A DNA stretch of 64,000 nt from Pacificibacter marinus (GCF_018860665.1 NZ_JAHKPK010000028.1:97993-161992), one strand, 5' to 3'. Shown: positions 18,447-28,070, counted from the stretch's first letter. Numbers and translations: made by a program. Notes: generated from the sequence alone by a model not told the origin.

Positions 18447-19327
18447 TTCACATCCCCCTTCATCACTGCCGATTTAGACGCGATAGCCTCGCGTGCGATG
18501 CGTTTGCTGGCCAATATGCCATGCTTGGGCGCGAAGACAAAAGCGATCAAAAACACTGCTGTTTGCAACACGACGATGATCCCGCCCGTGGCACCGTCCA
18601 AAAAATAACTCATATAAGCCCCGATAAAACAGGTCGCGGCCCCAATGAACACCGACAACGCAATCAAGCGCGGAAACCGGTCGCACAGCAAATAAGCCGT
18701 GGCCCCTGGTGTGACCACCAAGGCGATCACCAAAAACGCGCCCACGGTCATCATCGCGGCCACAATTGCTGCCGATAGCAACATGAAAAACACAACCTTC
18801 AACAGCTCAGGCTTTAACCCGATGGACCGCGCATGGGTTTCGTCGAAAAATGTCACCATCAGGTCTTTCCACTTGGCCAAAAGCACCACCAAACAAACCA
18901 CGCCGATGATCGCCAATTGCAGCGTGTCCTCAGGCGTGATGGCCAAAATATTGCCCATAATGATAGTCTGAATGCTCACCGACATGGGCGACATCGACAC
19001 CATAAACAGGCCAAGCCCAAAGAAAGAGGTGAAAATAATCCCGATGATCACATCAATTTTCAAACCGGAACGTTCAGACAAAAACAACATCGCGGCGGCG
19101 GCCAATCCCCCCGCCACAAAAGCACCCAAAGCAAAGGGCAAGCCAAGCATATAAGCGCCGGCCACGCCAGGAACAACAGAGTGACTGAGCGCATCACCGA
19201 TCAAAGACCAACCTTTAAGCATCAGATATGACGACAAAAAAGCGCAAACGCCCCCTACAAGGGCAGAAACCCACATCGCGTTGAACATGTAACTATAGCT
19301 GAAAGGTTCCAACAATAGGTCAATCAT
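18443..19327 (-). CDS. Metal ABC transporter permease, SitC/MntC type
   Basis: 294 residues, a second ABC-3 family permease paralogous to its neighbour (shared [32 protein letters not shown] and [20 protein letters not shown]). About eight membrane segments are visible. The two permeases form the heterodimeric membrane channel. It overlaps the ATPase gene upstream and the second permease downstream by 4 nt each, so subunit synthesis is coupled. Confidence 0.93.
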   Translation of the reverse strand: MIDLLLEPFSYSYMFNAMWVSALVGGVCAFLSSYLMLKGWSLIGDALSHSVVPGVAGAYMLGLPFALGAFVAGGLAAAAMLFLSERSGLKIDVIIGIIFTSFFGLGLFMVSMSPMSVSIQTIIMGNILAITPEDTLQLAIIGVVCLVVLLAKWKDLMVTFFDETHARSIGLKPELLKVVFFMLLSAAIVAAMMTVGAFLVIALVVTPGATAYLLCDRFPRLIALSVFIGAATCFIGAYMSYFLDGATGGIIVVLQTAVFLIAFVFAPKHGILASKRIAREAIASKSAVMKGDVK

Positions 19328-20211
19328 AGCGCGTCTTCTTTGGCTGCGTCTGATTTATCGCCATACATCACGAATGGCCGCTCGTCGTCGGTGATGATAC
19401 GCACCTCGCGGGTGTCGTCATCGTCATGCAGTTCTGTTCCCCCCAAGGTAAAGTGCCGCAAAACACCGCCAAAAGCGCGCTCAAGATTGTCATGGGTAAA
19501 GACCTCTTCGGTGGTGCCGTAAGCCAGCACAGTGCCTTTAACCAAAACAGTGCGATCACAAAACTCAGGGACGGACCCAAGATTATGCGTCGAGACCAAC
19601 ATCACCCGCCCCTCGTCGCGCAATTCGCGCAAGAGCGTAATGATTTGCTCTTCGGTTTTCACATCGACGCCCGTAAAAGGCTCGTCCAGCAAAATCACCT
19701 GACCGTCTTGGGCCAAAGCGCGGGCCAAGAACACCCGCTTGCGTTGTCCGCCTGACAGTTCGCCAATCTGGCGTTTGCGAAAGTCGAGCATATTCACACG
19801 GCGCAACGCCTCATCGACGGCGGCATGATCGGCTTTGCGCGCATGGCGCAAGAACCCCATGTGGCCATAGCGGCCCATCATCACCACATCCTCGACAAGC
19901 ACAGGAAAAGCCCAATCGACCTCTTCGGCTTGCGGCACATAGGCCACAAGGTTTTCGCGCAAAGCGTCTTTCACCGTTTTGCCGAGCAACCGAATTTCAC
20001 CATTTGCAGCAGGAACGAACCCCATGATCGCCTTGAACAAGGTCGATTTCCCCGCGCCGTTCACGCCAACAAGTGCCGTAATCGTCCCGCGCGGGATTTC
20101 GAAACTTGCATCATGCAGCGCCATATGGCCGTTACGATACGTAACCGTCACATCGCGCGCCATAATACCGCCGCTTGTAGACGAGTTCAGGAGAGACTGG
20201 GGCTGTGTCAC
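19324..20211 (-). CDS. Metal ABC transporter ATP-binding protein, SitB/MntB type
   Basis: 295 residues. Walker [15 protein letters not shown] (~55), signature [15 protein letters not shown], Walker [13 protein letters not shown] and switch histidine STHNLG are all present. The N-terminal ~15 residues before [12 protein letters not shown] are atypical; an internal ATG there is a possible alternative start. Cytoplasmic ATPase of the importer; overlaps the permease gene by 4 nt. Confidence 0.93.
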   Translation of the reverse strand: MTQPQSLLNSSTSGGIMARDVTVTYRNGHMALHDASFEIPRGTITALVGVNGAGKSTLFKAIMGFVPAANGEIRLLGKTVKDALRENLVAYVPQAEEVDWAFPVLVEDVVMMGRYGHMGFLRHARKADHAAVDEALRRVNMLDFRKRQIGELSGGQRKRVFLARALAQDGQVILLDEPFTGVDVKTEEQIITLLRELRDEGRVMLVSTHNLGSVPEFCDRTVLVKGTVLAYGTTEEVFTHDNLERAFGGVLRHFTLGGTELHDDDDTREVRIITDDERPFVMYGDKSDAAKEDAL

Positions 20212-20268
20212 GGGGGGCGTCCTTTTGAAAATATCTGTTTTTTTATCAGGCTTTAAATTCAGTGCGTT

Positions 20269-21186
20269 TTATTGGCTTTGCTCTGTCAGACCATTCACCA
20301 CAGTTTGCGCGGTAACACGTAGCAGATCAAGATAGGTCGGCACCGGTCCATCTGCGGCACTTAAGCTGTCAACGTAAAGCTCACCACCGTAACGCGCACC
20401 GGTTTCGCGGGCGACTTGTTTGGCGGGCGACGTGTTGACCGTGCTTTCACAAAACACCACGGGAATATCATTGTCACGCACACCATCAATCACGCTGCGC
20501 ACCTGTTGCGGTGTGCCTGTTTGGTCTGCATTCATTGGCCAAAGGTAGAGTTCTTTCAAGCCAAAATCACGCGCCAAATAACTGAACGCGCCTTCGCAGG
20601 TGACAAGCCAACGTTTGTCGTCTGGCAGTGTCTCGAGCAGGGCTTTGAGCGGTGCAATCGTGGCACGAATTTCATCTTTGTACTCAGCAGCATTGTTCAA
20701 ATAGGTCAATACATTGTCTGGATCATTTAATGACAAAGCTGCAGCGATATTGTCAACATAGATCAACGCATTGTCCAATCCCATCCATGCATGAGGATTG
20801 GCTTTGCCTTCGTAAGCGCCCGCGGCGATTGAGATGGGTTCGATCCCGTCGGTCAATGTGGCTGATGGAATATCGCCAAGGTTGCTCAAAAACTGTTCGA
20901 ACCATAGCTCCAAGTTCATACCGTTCCACAAGATCAGATCGGCATCTGAGGCCCGTACGATATCGCGGGGCGTGGGTTGATAGCCGTGGATTTCCGCCCC
21001 CGGCTTGGTGATCGACACAATATCTGCCGCATCCCCCGCCACGTTTTGTGCCATCTCGGCCAATACCGTAAATGTGGTCACGACTTTCAGGCGTTCTTGA
21101 GCAGCAGCGCCATGCGACGTTAGCGCGAAACCTGCACTTAGCGCGATTGCGGATGTCAGAGTTCGGAAAACAGATGGGGTGTTCAT
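20269..21186 (-). CDS. Metal ABC transporter substrate-binding protein, SitA/MntA type
   Basis: 305 residues from the ATG at 21186, which has an AGGAGC ribosome site at 21191-21196; an upstream in-frame start is less likely. After the signal peptide (to about HGAAAQ) it has the cluster A-I binding-protein fold with four probable metal ligands: His in GAEIHGYQPT, His in NPHAWMG, Glu in CEGAFSY and Asp in VDSLSAADG. A His2-Glu-Asp set is typical of Mn/Fe (SitA) rather than Zn proteins. Two Fur-family-like operators lie upstream. Confidence 0.93.
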   Translation of the reverse strand: MNTPSVFRTLTSAIALSAGFALTSHGAAAQERLKVVTTFTVLAEMAQNVAGDAADIVSITKPGAEIHGYQPTPRDIVRASDADLILWNGMNLELWFEQFLSNLGDIPSATLTDGIEPISIAAGAYEGKANPHAWMGLDNALIYVDNIAAALSLNDPDNVLTYLNNAAEYKDEIRATIAPLKALLETLPDDKRWLVTCEGAFSYLARDFGLKELYLWPMNADQTGTPQQVRSVIDGVRDNDIPVVFCESTVNTSPAKQVARETGARYGGELYVDSLSAADGPVPTYLDLLRVTAQTVVNGLTEQSQ

Positions 21187-21195
21187 GATGGCTCC

Positions 21196-21219
21196 TACAG
21201 ATGAAATTCCACATCTGTA
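21196..21219. repeat. Inverted repeat in the sitA leader
   Basis: TACAGATG and CATCTGTA form a perfect 8-bp inverted repeat with an 8-nt spacer, directly upstream of and touching the ribosome-binding site of the binding-protein gene. In RNA it would fold into a hairpin next to the Shine-Dalgarno sequence; in DNA it could be a regulator site. Its role is unknown. Confidence 0.45.
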
Positions 21220-21245
21220 AAAGCCAGGCACTGAAACTTGTCAAG

Positions 21246-21268
21246 TAGTTGCGAACGATTCGCAACTA
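21246..21268. promoter_or_regulatory. Fur-family-like operator 1 upstream of sitA
   Basis: TAGTTGCGAA, CGA, TTCGCAACTA: a perfect 10-bp inverted repeat with a 3-nt centre. Its core TGCGAAC-G-ATTCGCA has the 7-1-7 layout of Fur-family boxes. It is 60 nt upstream of the binding-protein start, a promoter-proximal position. A half-site (TTCGCAACT) follows near 21280. The most likely regulator is Mur or Zur (inference). Confidence 0.7.
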
Positions 21269-21351
21269 AAGGCCTAATATTCGCAACTGGCGGCGAAAAT
21301 TGACCTCTCCAAGAGCCAATTCCCCCGTTTCAAGTCAACGAAATCGCCAAC

Positions 21352-21368
21352 TTGCGAATCATTCGCAA
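21352..21368. promoter_or_regulatory. Fur-family-like operator 2 upstream of sitA
   Basis: TTGCGAATCATTCGCAA is a perfect 17-bp palindrome around a single central base and shares TTGCGAA-N3-TTCGCAA with operator 1. It is 166 nt upstream of the sitA start and 50 nt past the MYG1 stop. Two matching sites in one short intergenic region support a real regulator-binding array. Confidence 0.7.
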
Positions 21369-21417
21369 AGCGCGGCATCTCTAAAAACAGACACGCCACG
21401 CCCCGCTTTGATGTAAA

Positions 21418-22392
21418 TTAGCTGTCTTGCTGAGACGGGTTTTGCGCATCGTCAGTACCGCGTGACAGCTCTGCAATCGCCAAATCAGCCATCTGCATGA
21501 TCGCCTCACGCGAGTTTGCTACAGCGATGAAACGTGCGTTGTGGCAAAACTTAGCGCCTTTGACACCGCAAACCTCTTCCAGTTTCGCATCTGTCAGACC
21601 CGCCCAAGCGGCAGGCAGATCGGCGCGTTGCTCGAAGGTTTCATTGGACAGCTTGATCCCACCCAACATCCAGTCTTCGCCACGAGGATTGACCACAAAC
21701 ATGATGTGATCCGCTTCGGCCTTATCCAAAGCAGACCGGTAAGGCATGCCCATAGGCAGCTCAAGAATGGGGGATGTTCCAGCCTTTTCAATCGCGGCCA
21801 CAACAATGCTTTGCGCGCGCGCTTTGGCGGCCAGATTGCGGATTTGCGCCTCAACAAAGCTGCGCGCAATCGGCAAGGCCATCATGAACGCGTCATCATC
21901 TGCGGTGGGCGACGTGTCATCGAACACAGGTTTTAAGCTGCCCAAAAGCGATGGTAAGGTCATGATCGACAAAGGCCCCGCCACGGACGGCTCCATCGCG
22001 CCATTGTCCAGCAGATCGATGGGTAAGACGAACTTGGTGTCAAACTTGGCGTGGATCGCCTCAACGTCACCTTCAGGCACGCCCAGCGCGGCTAAATAAT
22101 CGCGGCCATACTGCGCCCAGATCAATCCGAAAGAGCTATAGGGCTGTTCATCATCGCGCAGCGGACCGGGGCGCTGGTGATGGTCAAAGATTTGCGCCGC
22201 CACATCATAGGCACCGCCCACGTCATAGATGATCTTATCCGCACCCGGCGTGATCCATTGACGATCGCGGGTGCGCAAAAGCTTTGCTTCTGGAAACAGC
22301 CGCGTCAACACAACAGAGGACAAAAGCTCATCCGCATGAAAGCCGCCGGAATGGGTGACAAGGTGCGTGATGGTCGTGGGGGTCATGGTCAT
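21418..22392 (-). CDS. MYG1 family protein (UPF0160, DHH-like exonuclease fold)
   Basis: 324 residues from the ATG at 22392, preceded by GAGGAG; a TTG 15 nt upstream is in frame but overlaps that site. The metal-binding signature THSGGFHADELLSSVVL opens the protein and IFDHHQRPGPL and SSFGLIWAQYGRDYL follow, as in eukaryotic MYG1, a nuclease related to the DHH family. Its bacterial role is not established. It reads toward the Sit operators but ends before them. No close operon partner is seen. Confidence 0.9.
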   Translation of the reverse strand: MTMTPTTITHLVTHSGGFHADELLSSVVLTRLFPEAKLLRTRDRQWITPGADKIIYDVGGAYDVAAQIFDHHQRPGPLRDDEQPYSSFGLIWAQYGRDYLAALGVPEGDVEAIHAKFDTKFVLPIDLLDNGAMEPSVAGPLSIMTLPSLLGSLKPVFDDTSPTADDDAFMMALPIARSFVEAQIRNLAAKARAQSIVVAAIEKAGTSPILELPMGMPYRSALDKAEADHIMFVVNPRGEDWMLGGIKLSNETFEQRADLPAAWAGLTDAKLEEVCGVKGAKFCHNARFIAVANSREAIMQMADLAIAELSRGTDDAQNPSQQDS

Positions 22393-22738
22393 ATGGGGGC
22401 TCCTCAAGAGGCGTCAAATCAGGATCGCGCCGAAACAGACGCCTTTGACTTGCCCTACCCGATGGCTTTGCAAATGAAAACAGCAAGATCACGACTAGAA
22501 CAGTGTTTTGCCCAGCGCGCGGCAGATCACGTGACGCAAGAGACATCCCTGCCCTTGACGCAAATCTAAACCTCAGATATTTCACCAATCGGCCGCCGAC
22601 GCCTGCCACCCGCTGACATATCGTCTTGGTGAAGTTCTGGCGTTGACAAACGATGTGATCCTCTCCGCATATCGCGCGGATGGTAACGCGGGTGCCCGTC
22701 CTGAAATTGCGCGATCTTTGCACGAGGGCCACTTGGCT
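22393..22738. other. Divergent intergenic region, MYG1 and MATE genes
   Basis: No gene is supported. It contains both promoters and a perfect 8-bp inverted repeat with wide spacing, TTCACCAA (22581-22588) and TTGGTGAA (22626-22633). The 37-nt spacer makes a paired operator for a dimeric regulator or a weak hairpin equally possible. Confidence 0.4.
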
Positions 22739-24127
22739 ATGTCTCAGACCTCTAACGCGTATCTAACCGCTCCTATAGGCGTAACTTACGCGAAAACCGC
22801 AGTTCCTATTATCTTTATCATGTCGATGAACGGGCTTTTGTCTGTCATGGACGCGATGTTCCTTAGTCATTACGTCGGGCCAAACGCGCTGGCTGCTGTC
22901 ACATTGATGTTTCCTATCTTTATGCTGATCGTTGCCTGTTCGACTTTGGTATCCAGTGGCATGTCCAGCCTTATGGCGCGCCATATTGGCGGCAATGAGA
23001 TGGTTAAGGCCCGTGCCGTCTTTACAGGCGCGCATGGCTTGGCGCTTTTGACCAGTGCCTGCCTTATCGTGCTATTCGTTCTGGTTGGCGCGCCCCTGTC
23101 GCGTTTGGCCTCTGGCGGCAATGAAACGCTTGCGCGCATGGGCCTTACTTATATCGGCATCACAGTCTTTCTTTCTCCCCTATTGTTTGTCCTCTCCGTA
23201 CAGTCTGACACGCTACGCAATGAGGGGCGTGTGGGTTTTATGGCTGCTATGAGCCTGCTTGTGTCTTTGGCCAATATTGCTTTCAACTATGTCTTGATCG
23301 CTGTGCTGAACATGGGGGTCGCTGGCTCGGCTTATGGTACAGCCTTGGCGCAAGCTCTAGCCTTAGGGATCATCATCCTATTCCGTTTGCGCGGCACAAC
23401 GGATTTGCGGCTTAATGCGTTACTGCAACACCGCCTGACCTCTGCTTGGTCTGACATTTTAGCCTTGGGCGCACCTCAAAGCCTTGGCTTTATCGGCTTT
23501 GCATTGGGCTCTGCCTCGATTATGGCCGCCCTGCAATGGGTCGACGCCCCGCAATATGAAAGCACTGTCTCGGCTTACGGTATTATCACCCGTGTGATGA
23601 CCTTTGCCTATCTGATCATGCTGGGCCTGTCTTTGGCGATGCAGACGATCACGGGCAACAACTATGGCGCGCGTCTATGGCAGCGGACGAACGCCAGTCT
23701 GATGTTTGCTATGGTGGTGGCTTTCCTGTTTTGTGCCACGCTACAGGTCGTCTTGCATGCCTACGCGGTGCAAATCGGCCAAGCCTTTGTGTCTGATCCG
23801 GCGGTTGTGGCCGAAGTTGCGCGTCTTTTGCCGGTGATGACCAGTGCCTTTGTGCTCTCAGGGCCATTGATGATGATTTCAGCCCATTTCCAAGCCATAG
23901 GCGATGCAAAACGGGCCGCGCTGCTGAGCCTGTCCAAACCCTATCTCTTTGCCATCCCTTTAACGTTTATCCTGTCTGCGGGCTTGGGCGAAATTGGCAT
24001 CTGGATCGCAAGCCCCGTGACCGAAGTCTTGGTGCTTGTCCTCACCCTATCCGTCTTGGCCAGCACAGCACGGCGCAACGGCCAGCGCTGGGGCTTGTTT
24101 TACACTGTATCGGAGGATCTCAAATGA
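22739..24127 (+). CDS. MATE family efflux transporter
   Basis: 462 residues from the ATG at 22739, preceded by GAGGG; in-frame upstream starts lack a site. About twelve transmembrane helices are visible, with MATE features such as IFIMSMNGLLSVMDAMFLSHYVGPNALAAVTL in the first bundle and the repeated half from ILALGAPQSLGFIG. MATE proteins export cationic or amphipathic compounds using Na+ or H+. The stop overlaps the next gene's ATG, so the two are co-translated. Confidence 0.92.
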   Translation: MSQTSNAYLTAPIGVTYAKTAVPIIFIMSMNGLLSVMDAMFLSHYVGPNALAAVTLMFPIFMLIVACSTLVSSGMSSLMARHIGGNEMVKARAVFTGAHGLALLTSACLIVLFVLVGAPLSRLASGGNETLARMGLTYIGITVFLSPLLFVLSVQSDTLRNEGRVGFMAAMSLLVSLANIAFNYVLIAVLNMGVAGSAYGTALAQALALGIIILFRLRGTTDLRLNALLQHRLTSAWSDILALGAPQSLGFIGFALGSASIMAALQWVDAPQYESTVSAYGIITRVMTFAYLIMLGLSLAMQTITGNNYGARLWQRTNASLMFAMVVAFLFCATLQVVLHAYAVQIGQAFVSDPAVVAEVARLLPVMTSAFVLSGPLMMISAHFQAIGDAKRAALLSLSKPYLFAIPLTFILSAGLGEIGIWIASPVTEVLVLVLTLSVLASTARRNGQRWGLFYTVSEDLK

Positions 24128-24552
24128 CCACGACTTTACCAACACTGACTGAGGCCAAAACCCAAGCCAAACAATTGCGAAATGATTTGGCCGATCAGGG
24201 CCGCACGATCAGCCATGCAAGCGCGCTTGAGCAGATCGCGCATACATACGGTTATCGTGATTGGAACAGCCTTTTTGCCGCCATTTCAAACCGTCCACCA
24301 CAGGGGTGGGCCATTGGCGAACGCGTCTCTGGCCAGTATCTTTCGCAGCCCTTTACGGCAACGATCATCGCAGTTGAAATGACCCGCCCTGGTTGGTTTC
24401 GCTTGTCCTTAGACTTGGATCACCCCGTGGATGTCGTCACCTTTGACAGTTTTTCAAACCTGCGCAAACGTGTGCGCGGCACTGTCGGCCCTTTGGGCAT
24501 TTCGCTTGAGAAAACATCAACCGGCACGCCGCATTTGCAAATTGATCTTTAA
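24124..24552 (+). CDS. Glyoxalase-related (GRP domain) protein
   Basis: 142 residues. The N-terminal half (TEAKTQAKQLRNDLADQG, ISHASALEQIAHTYGYRDWNSLFAAI) matches the small domain annotated as glyoxalase-related or glyoxalase superfamily. The C-terminal half (GWAIGERVSGQYLSQPFTATIIAV) looks like a small beta domain. No metal-ligand set of true glyoxalase I is evident. Its ATG overlaps the MATE stop (ATGA). Function is unknown; a link to resistance is only contextual. Confidence 0.7.
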   Translation: MTTTLPTLTEAKTQAKQLRNDLADQGRTISHASALEQIAHTYGYRDWNSLFAAISNRPPQGWAIGERVSGQYLSQPFTATIIAVEMTRPGWFRLSLDLDHPVDVVTFDSFSNLRKRVRGTVGPLGISLEKTSTGTPHLQIDL

Positions 24553-24559
24553 AACGCAC

Positions 24560-24599
24560 TTGGGGGCATTGAGCACAGTCTGATGTTCTATGCCCCCAA
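24560..24599. terminator. Bidirectional hairpin between convergent genes
   Basis: TTGGGGGCAT and ATGCCCCCAA form a perfect 10-bp stem with a 20-nt loop, between the glyoxalase-like gene and the GH42 gene. There is no strong T-run on either side, though GTGCGTTTTAAAG follows on the minus strand. Confidence 0.6.
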
Positions 24600-24617
24600 C
24601 ATGAGACCCTAAGCCCC

Positions 24618-26522
24618 CTAACGCTCAGAGGCCCTCACCCAAAGATAGGCCCCCGAGGCCAATTCCATATCCCCATGCGTTACAGGCGCATTTGAATAGT
24701 TGAAATACAGCGTTTGGTCCTTGGTGCTGCGCTTGCGCAAGCCATCTGGCAAATTTTCGGTGGTCATACCCGCTGTGGCGCAAAGCGTCGCAAAAATACG
24801 CAAATATGCGTCCTGATCCAACCAAGCGGCCAAATACGACACATGCCCCTCTTGGCACATGATGTTCAGACCATCATTGGTGGTCTCGACCACATGGCCC
24901 GCCTCGATGTCTTCATACCAGCGGATAACATGCCCGCCATTGCGCAAGGCCAAACGCACATTCGGGCGCAAAGACGCCACCCGTACTGTTTTGGCACCAC
25001 CAACATCAGGGCCAAGGCTTGGCGGGATCTGCATGTCAGGCGTCTTCAAACCAGAGCGCGGCCCGACTACGATTTGCCCATCAAAGCGCTCAATTGCGCC
25101 GCGCAAAGCATCATTCCACGCCATTAGCCCCGGAATGACAACCAATTTGCGTGCGCCAAAATCGGTGGTATTGGCGGGCAGAATATCGACGTTCAAACCA
25201 AGCTTGCGCAATGCGCGGTATTGTTCGAACACCAGACGGAAGTAATCAAACCCCTGCCCTTGTGGCTGGATTTCCCACGCCCATTGGCTTTCGTAATCAA
25301 ACACGATTGCCACATCTGCATCCACATGCTCGATCTCGCCCAAGATCTGCAATTCGTCATAAACCGCGCGGGCTTCAATCTGGCCTTGCGCGTTGACACT
25401 GTCAGGGCGCAACAGACCTGCGTGCAATTGTTCTTGCGCAAACGGCGCTTGGCGCCAGCGAAAATAGCTGACCACTTCGGCCCCATGCGCGATGGCTTCC
25501 ATCGACCACAGCTTGACCATACCGTCTTGCGGAATGGGATTATACGGCGCCCAGTTCACAGGGCCCGGTTGCTGTTCCATGATCCACCATCGCCCTTTGC
25601 CAACAGCGCGGTACAGATCGTGGTGAAACCCTTGAAAATCAGGATCACCATGGTTGGCATATTGCGCTTTCCACGCGTCATCTTCCTCTTGCAAGACATG
25701 TTCCAAAAACCCCATAGGGTAGCTGTCCCAACTGGCAATTTCCAAATCATCGCCCACATCAAAGTGGTCAAAATCCAACACGCGCCCCATGTAATTGTGA
25801 ATGAGCGGCGCGTCGGTATGTGGACGCATCGCTGCCACCTGCGCGCGGTTGAAGGCGACGACCTGATCTGAGGTAAAGCGCCGAAAATCCAACCAATGCG
25901 ACGGGTTGGCTTCGGTCACTGTCAGGTTCGGCAAATCAACGGCATCAAAACTGTCGTATTCCATCGACCAAAAGATATTGCCCCACGCCTTATTCAAAGC
26001 CTGCGGCGATTGGTATTTTTGCGCCAACCAGTCGCAAAACCCGTCCCGTGCATGTGATGAGAACGACACGGTGGTCTCATGACACCCATATTCATTATCG
26101 ATCTGCCATGCAGTCACATAGGGATTACGCCCGTAACGCTCAGCCATGGCTTTTGCCATACGTGCAGCCTCGGTGCGATAGCCCAGATGCGAGAAACAAT
26201 AATGACGCCGCGAGCCGAATTTGCGCGGCTGGCCTTGCGCGTCCACCGCCAACATGTCGGGGTATTTGTCCAAGACCCAACGCGGCGGCGTGGCACTCGG
26301 TGTGCCCATCACAACCTCAAGCCCAGCCGCGCCCAAGGTCTCGACCGCTTGATCCAGCCAATCCCATGTGAAAACACCCTCGGACTGTTCCAAGCGCGAC
26401 CAAGCGAATTCGCCAATACGCACCCATTTCAAGCCTGTTTCCATCATCCGTTCAGCGTCACGTGCCCAAACGTCTTGCGGCCAATGTTCTGGGTAATAGC
26501 ACACCCCAAGTTCTGGCTTCAT
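24618..26522 (-). CDS. Beta-galactosidase, glycoside hydrolase family 42
   Basis: 634 residues. GH42 hallmarks are GVCYYPEHWP at the start, Glu144 in QIDNEYGC (acid/base) and Glu316 in WWIMEQQPG (nucleophile), followed by the trimerisation and C-terminal domains. It has no signal peptide, so it acts on imported galactosides in the cytoplasm, releasing galactose. It is the last gene of the leftward galactoside cluster. GH42 with a galactoside ABC importer and the GH36 enzyme suggests use of algal or plant galactosides (inference). Confidence 0.93.
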   Translation of the reverse strand: MKPELGVCYYPEHWPQDVWARDAERMMETGLKWVRIGEFAWSRLEQSEGVFTWDWLDQAVETLGAAGLEVVMGTPSATPPRWVLDKYPDMLAVDAQGQPRKFGSRRHYCFSHLGYRTEAARMAKAMAERYGRNPYVTAWQIDNEYGCHETTVSFSSHARDGFCDWLAQKYQSPQALNKAWGNIFWSMEYDSFDAVDLPNLTVTEANPSHWLDFRRFTSDQVVAFNRAQVAAMRPHTDAPLIHNYMGRVLDFDHFDVGDDLEIASWDSYPMGFLEHVLQEEDDAWKAQYANHGDPDFQGFHHDLYRAVGKGRWWIMEQQPGPVNWAPYNPIPQDGMVKLWSMEAIAHGAEVVSYFRWRQAPFAQEQLHAGLLRPDSVNAQGQIEARAVYDELQILGEIEHVDADVAIVFDYESQWAWEIQPQGQGFDYFRLVFEQYRALRKLGLNVDILPANTTDFGARKLVVIPGLMAWNDALRGAIERFDGQIVVGPRSGLKTPDMQIPPSLGPDVGGAKTVRVASLRPNVRLALRNGGHVIRWYEDIEAGHVVETTNDGLNIMCQEGHVSYLAAWLDQDAYLRIFATLCATAGMTTENLPDGLRKRSTKDQTLYFNYSNAPVTHGDMELASGAYLWVRASER

Positions 26523-26586
26523 CTGCTATCCTAACGTCATTTCACTTCTAAATTAGCCAATACAAAACTCTGATTTTGTTCGAAAA

Positions 26587-27192
26587 TCATTCCAAAACCG
26601 CATCATAAGCCCGCACCATATCAGCCGCCTTTTGCGCCACATCAGCCGCCGTATCGCCAACACGGTACAAGGCTGATCCGATGCCAAAACCCGTGGCCCC
26701 TGCCTGAACCCAAGCGCCAAAGTTTTCGGCCTTGGCACCGCCAACAGCGAAGCAATCAACATCTTTTGGCAACACAGCCCGCATCGCCCGCAACCCCACG
26801 GGGCCGACAAGCTCGCCGGGGAAGAACTTCAAGGCATCCGCGCCCGCGTCAAGGGCAGCAAAGCATTCACTGGGCGTCATCACCCCCGGAAAGCTCAACA
26901 TGCCTGCGGCCTTAGTGGCTTTGATCACCTCAGGATTACAATTGGGCGACACAATCATTTGCGCGCCGATATCAGCCAGCCGCATCACGTCTTCGGCGGT
27001 CAATACCGTGCCTGCGCCAAATGTCCCTTGGCCTTGAAACTCCGTCACCAAAACCTCAATGCTGGTGAAAGGATCAGGCGAATTGAGCGGCACTTCGATC
27101 TTGTCGATTCCCTGCGCGATCAGCGCCTTCGCAATGGCATGCACCTCGGACGGCTGAACGCCGCGTAGAATTGCAATGATATTTCTGCTCAT
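26587..27192 (-). CDS. dgoA: 2-dehydro-3-deoxy-6-phosphogalactonate aldolase
   Basis: 201 residues of the KDPG/KDPGal class I aldolase family: IAILRGVQPSE at the N-terminus, SPNCNPEVIKA, GVMTPSECFAALDAGADALKFFPGE with the Schiff-base lysine in LKFFPGE, and CFAVGGAKAENF. It splits KDPGal to pyruvate and glyceraldehyde 3-phosphate, the last step of the DeLey-Doudoroff galactose pathway. It overlaps dgoK by 4 nt. KDPGal is preferred over KDPG because of dgoK next door. Confidence 0.9.
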   Translation of the reverse strand: MSRNIIAILRGVQPSEVHAIAKALIAQGIDKIEVPLNSPDPFTSIEVLVTEFQGQGTFGAGTVLTAEDVMRLADIGAQMIVSPNCNPEVIKATKAAGMLSFPGVMTPSECFAALDAGADALKFFPGELVGPVGLRAMRAVLPKDVDCFAVGGAKAENFGAWVQAGATGFGIGSALYRVGDTAADVAQKAADMVRAYDAVLE

Positions 27193-28070
27193 TTGAACAC
27201 ACTTTCATAGACAGTCTTCAATCCGGAAAGGGTCATCATATCGACCTTTTCCACGTTTACAGTCGCACCGAGCTTTGAGAGCGCAGCACCATACAGCCGC
27301 GCCAATTCACCCGCACCGATGATGACAATGTCTTTGCCCTGCCAAAGAGCCTTGGTCGCTCCAAGTTCCGTGCCAATCACCATGCCAGACAGGCGCGCTT
27401 TGCCGCTGTCATCCCCGCGCAGCAGTTGCGCGGCGCGCAATCCGAACAGCCCCGTCAGCAAAGCCTCTGGCGCTTGCGCACTCTCGGCAATGGCTTGCAA
27501 AAAACAAGCCTCATCCCACAGGCCCATACTGTGACGCAAGATCGATTTTTCTGCTAAGAGATCAAATAACTCTCCAGTCAGAACCGTTTGAAAAGACGTT
27601 ATTTTACCTGCATCCACTGCCACCCATTTGCTATGGGTTCCCGGCAGACACAGCACACCTGAATACCTTGAATTTTGCGCCAGATAGCCTGCGATTTGCG
27701 TTTCTTCGCCGCGCATCACATCAGCGGGTTCAAGCTGTTGCAGCCCCGCAATCACCCGCACATCAATGCGCGGATCATGGGTTTGCACTGTCACCACCTG
27801 TGACGCAGGGCGCACAGGCACCGTTTCATAGGGGGCCTCGATCCAGCCTTGGCGCGACCCGACCATACCACAAGCGATCACAGGCATTGGCGCATCGCCA
27901 AGCCATGGTTCGATATGCGCCATCAGCACCGGCTCATATTGATCTTTCGTCAGCCCCAACATGCCTTGATCACTGGTGATATAATCTAACACCGCGCCGC
28001 TTGCACCCATGGCCCAAATGCGCAGGTTGCTAGAGCCCCAATCCACCGCGACCCAAGTGACCGCGATCAT
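27189..28070 (-). CDS. dgoK: 2-dehydro-3-deoxygalactonokinase
   Basis: 293 residues, matching DgoK: WVAVDWGSSNLRIWAM near the N-terminus (phosphate-binding loop), ACGMVGSRQGWIEAPYE, and GVLCLPGTHSKWVAVDAG. It phosphorylates 2-dehydro-3-deoxygalactonate at O6. It overlaps both its neighbours (SDR and dgoA) by 4 nt, so SDR-dgoK-dgoA are translated together. A galactonate dehydratase (dgoD) is not in the window. Confidence 0.93.
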   Translation of the reverse strand: MIAVTWVAVDWGSSNLRIWAMGASGAVLDYITSDQGMLGLTKDQYEPVLMAHIEPWLGDAPMPVIACGMVGSRQGWIEAPYETVPVRPASQVVTVQTHDPRIDVRVIAGLQQLEPADVMRGEETQIAGYLAQNSRYSGVLCLPGTHSKWVAVDAGKITSFQTVLTGELFDLLAEKSILRHSMGLWDEACFLQAIAESAQAPEALLTGLFGLRAAQLLRGDDSGKARLSGMVIGTELGATKALWQGKDIVIIGAGELARLYGAALSKLGATVNVEKVDMMTLSGLKTVYESVFK

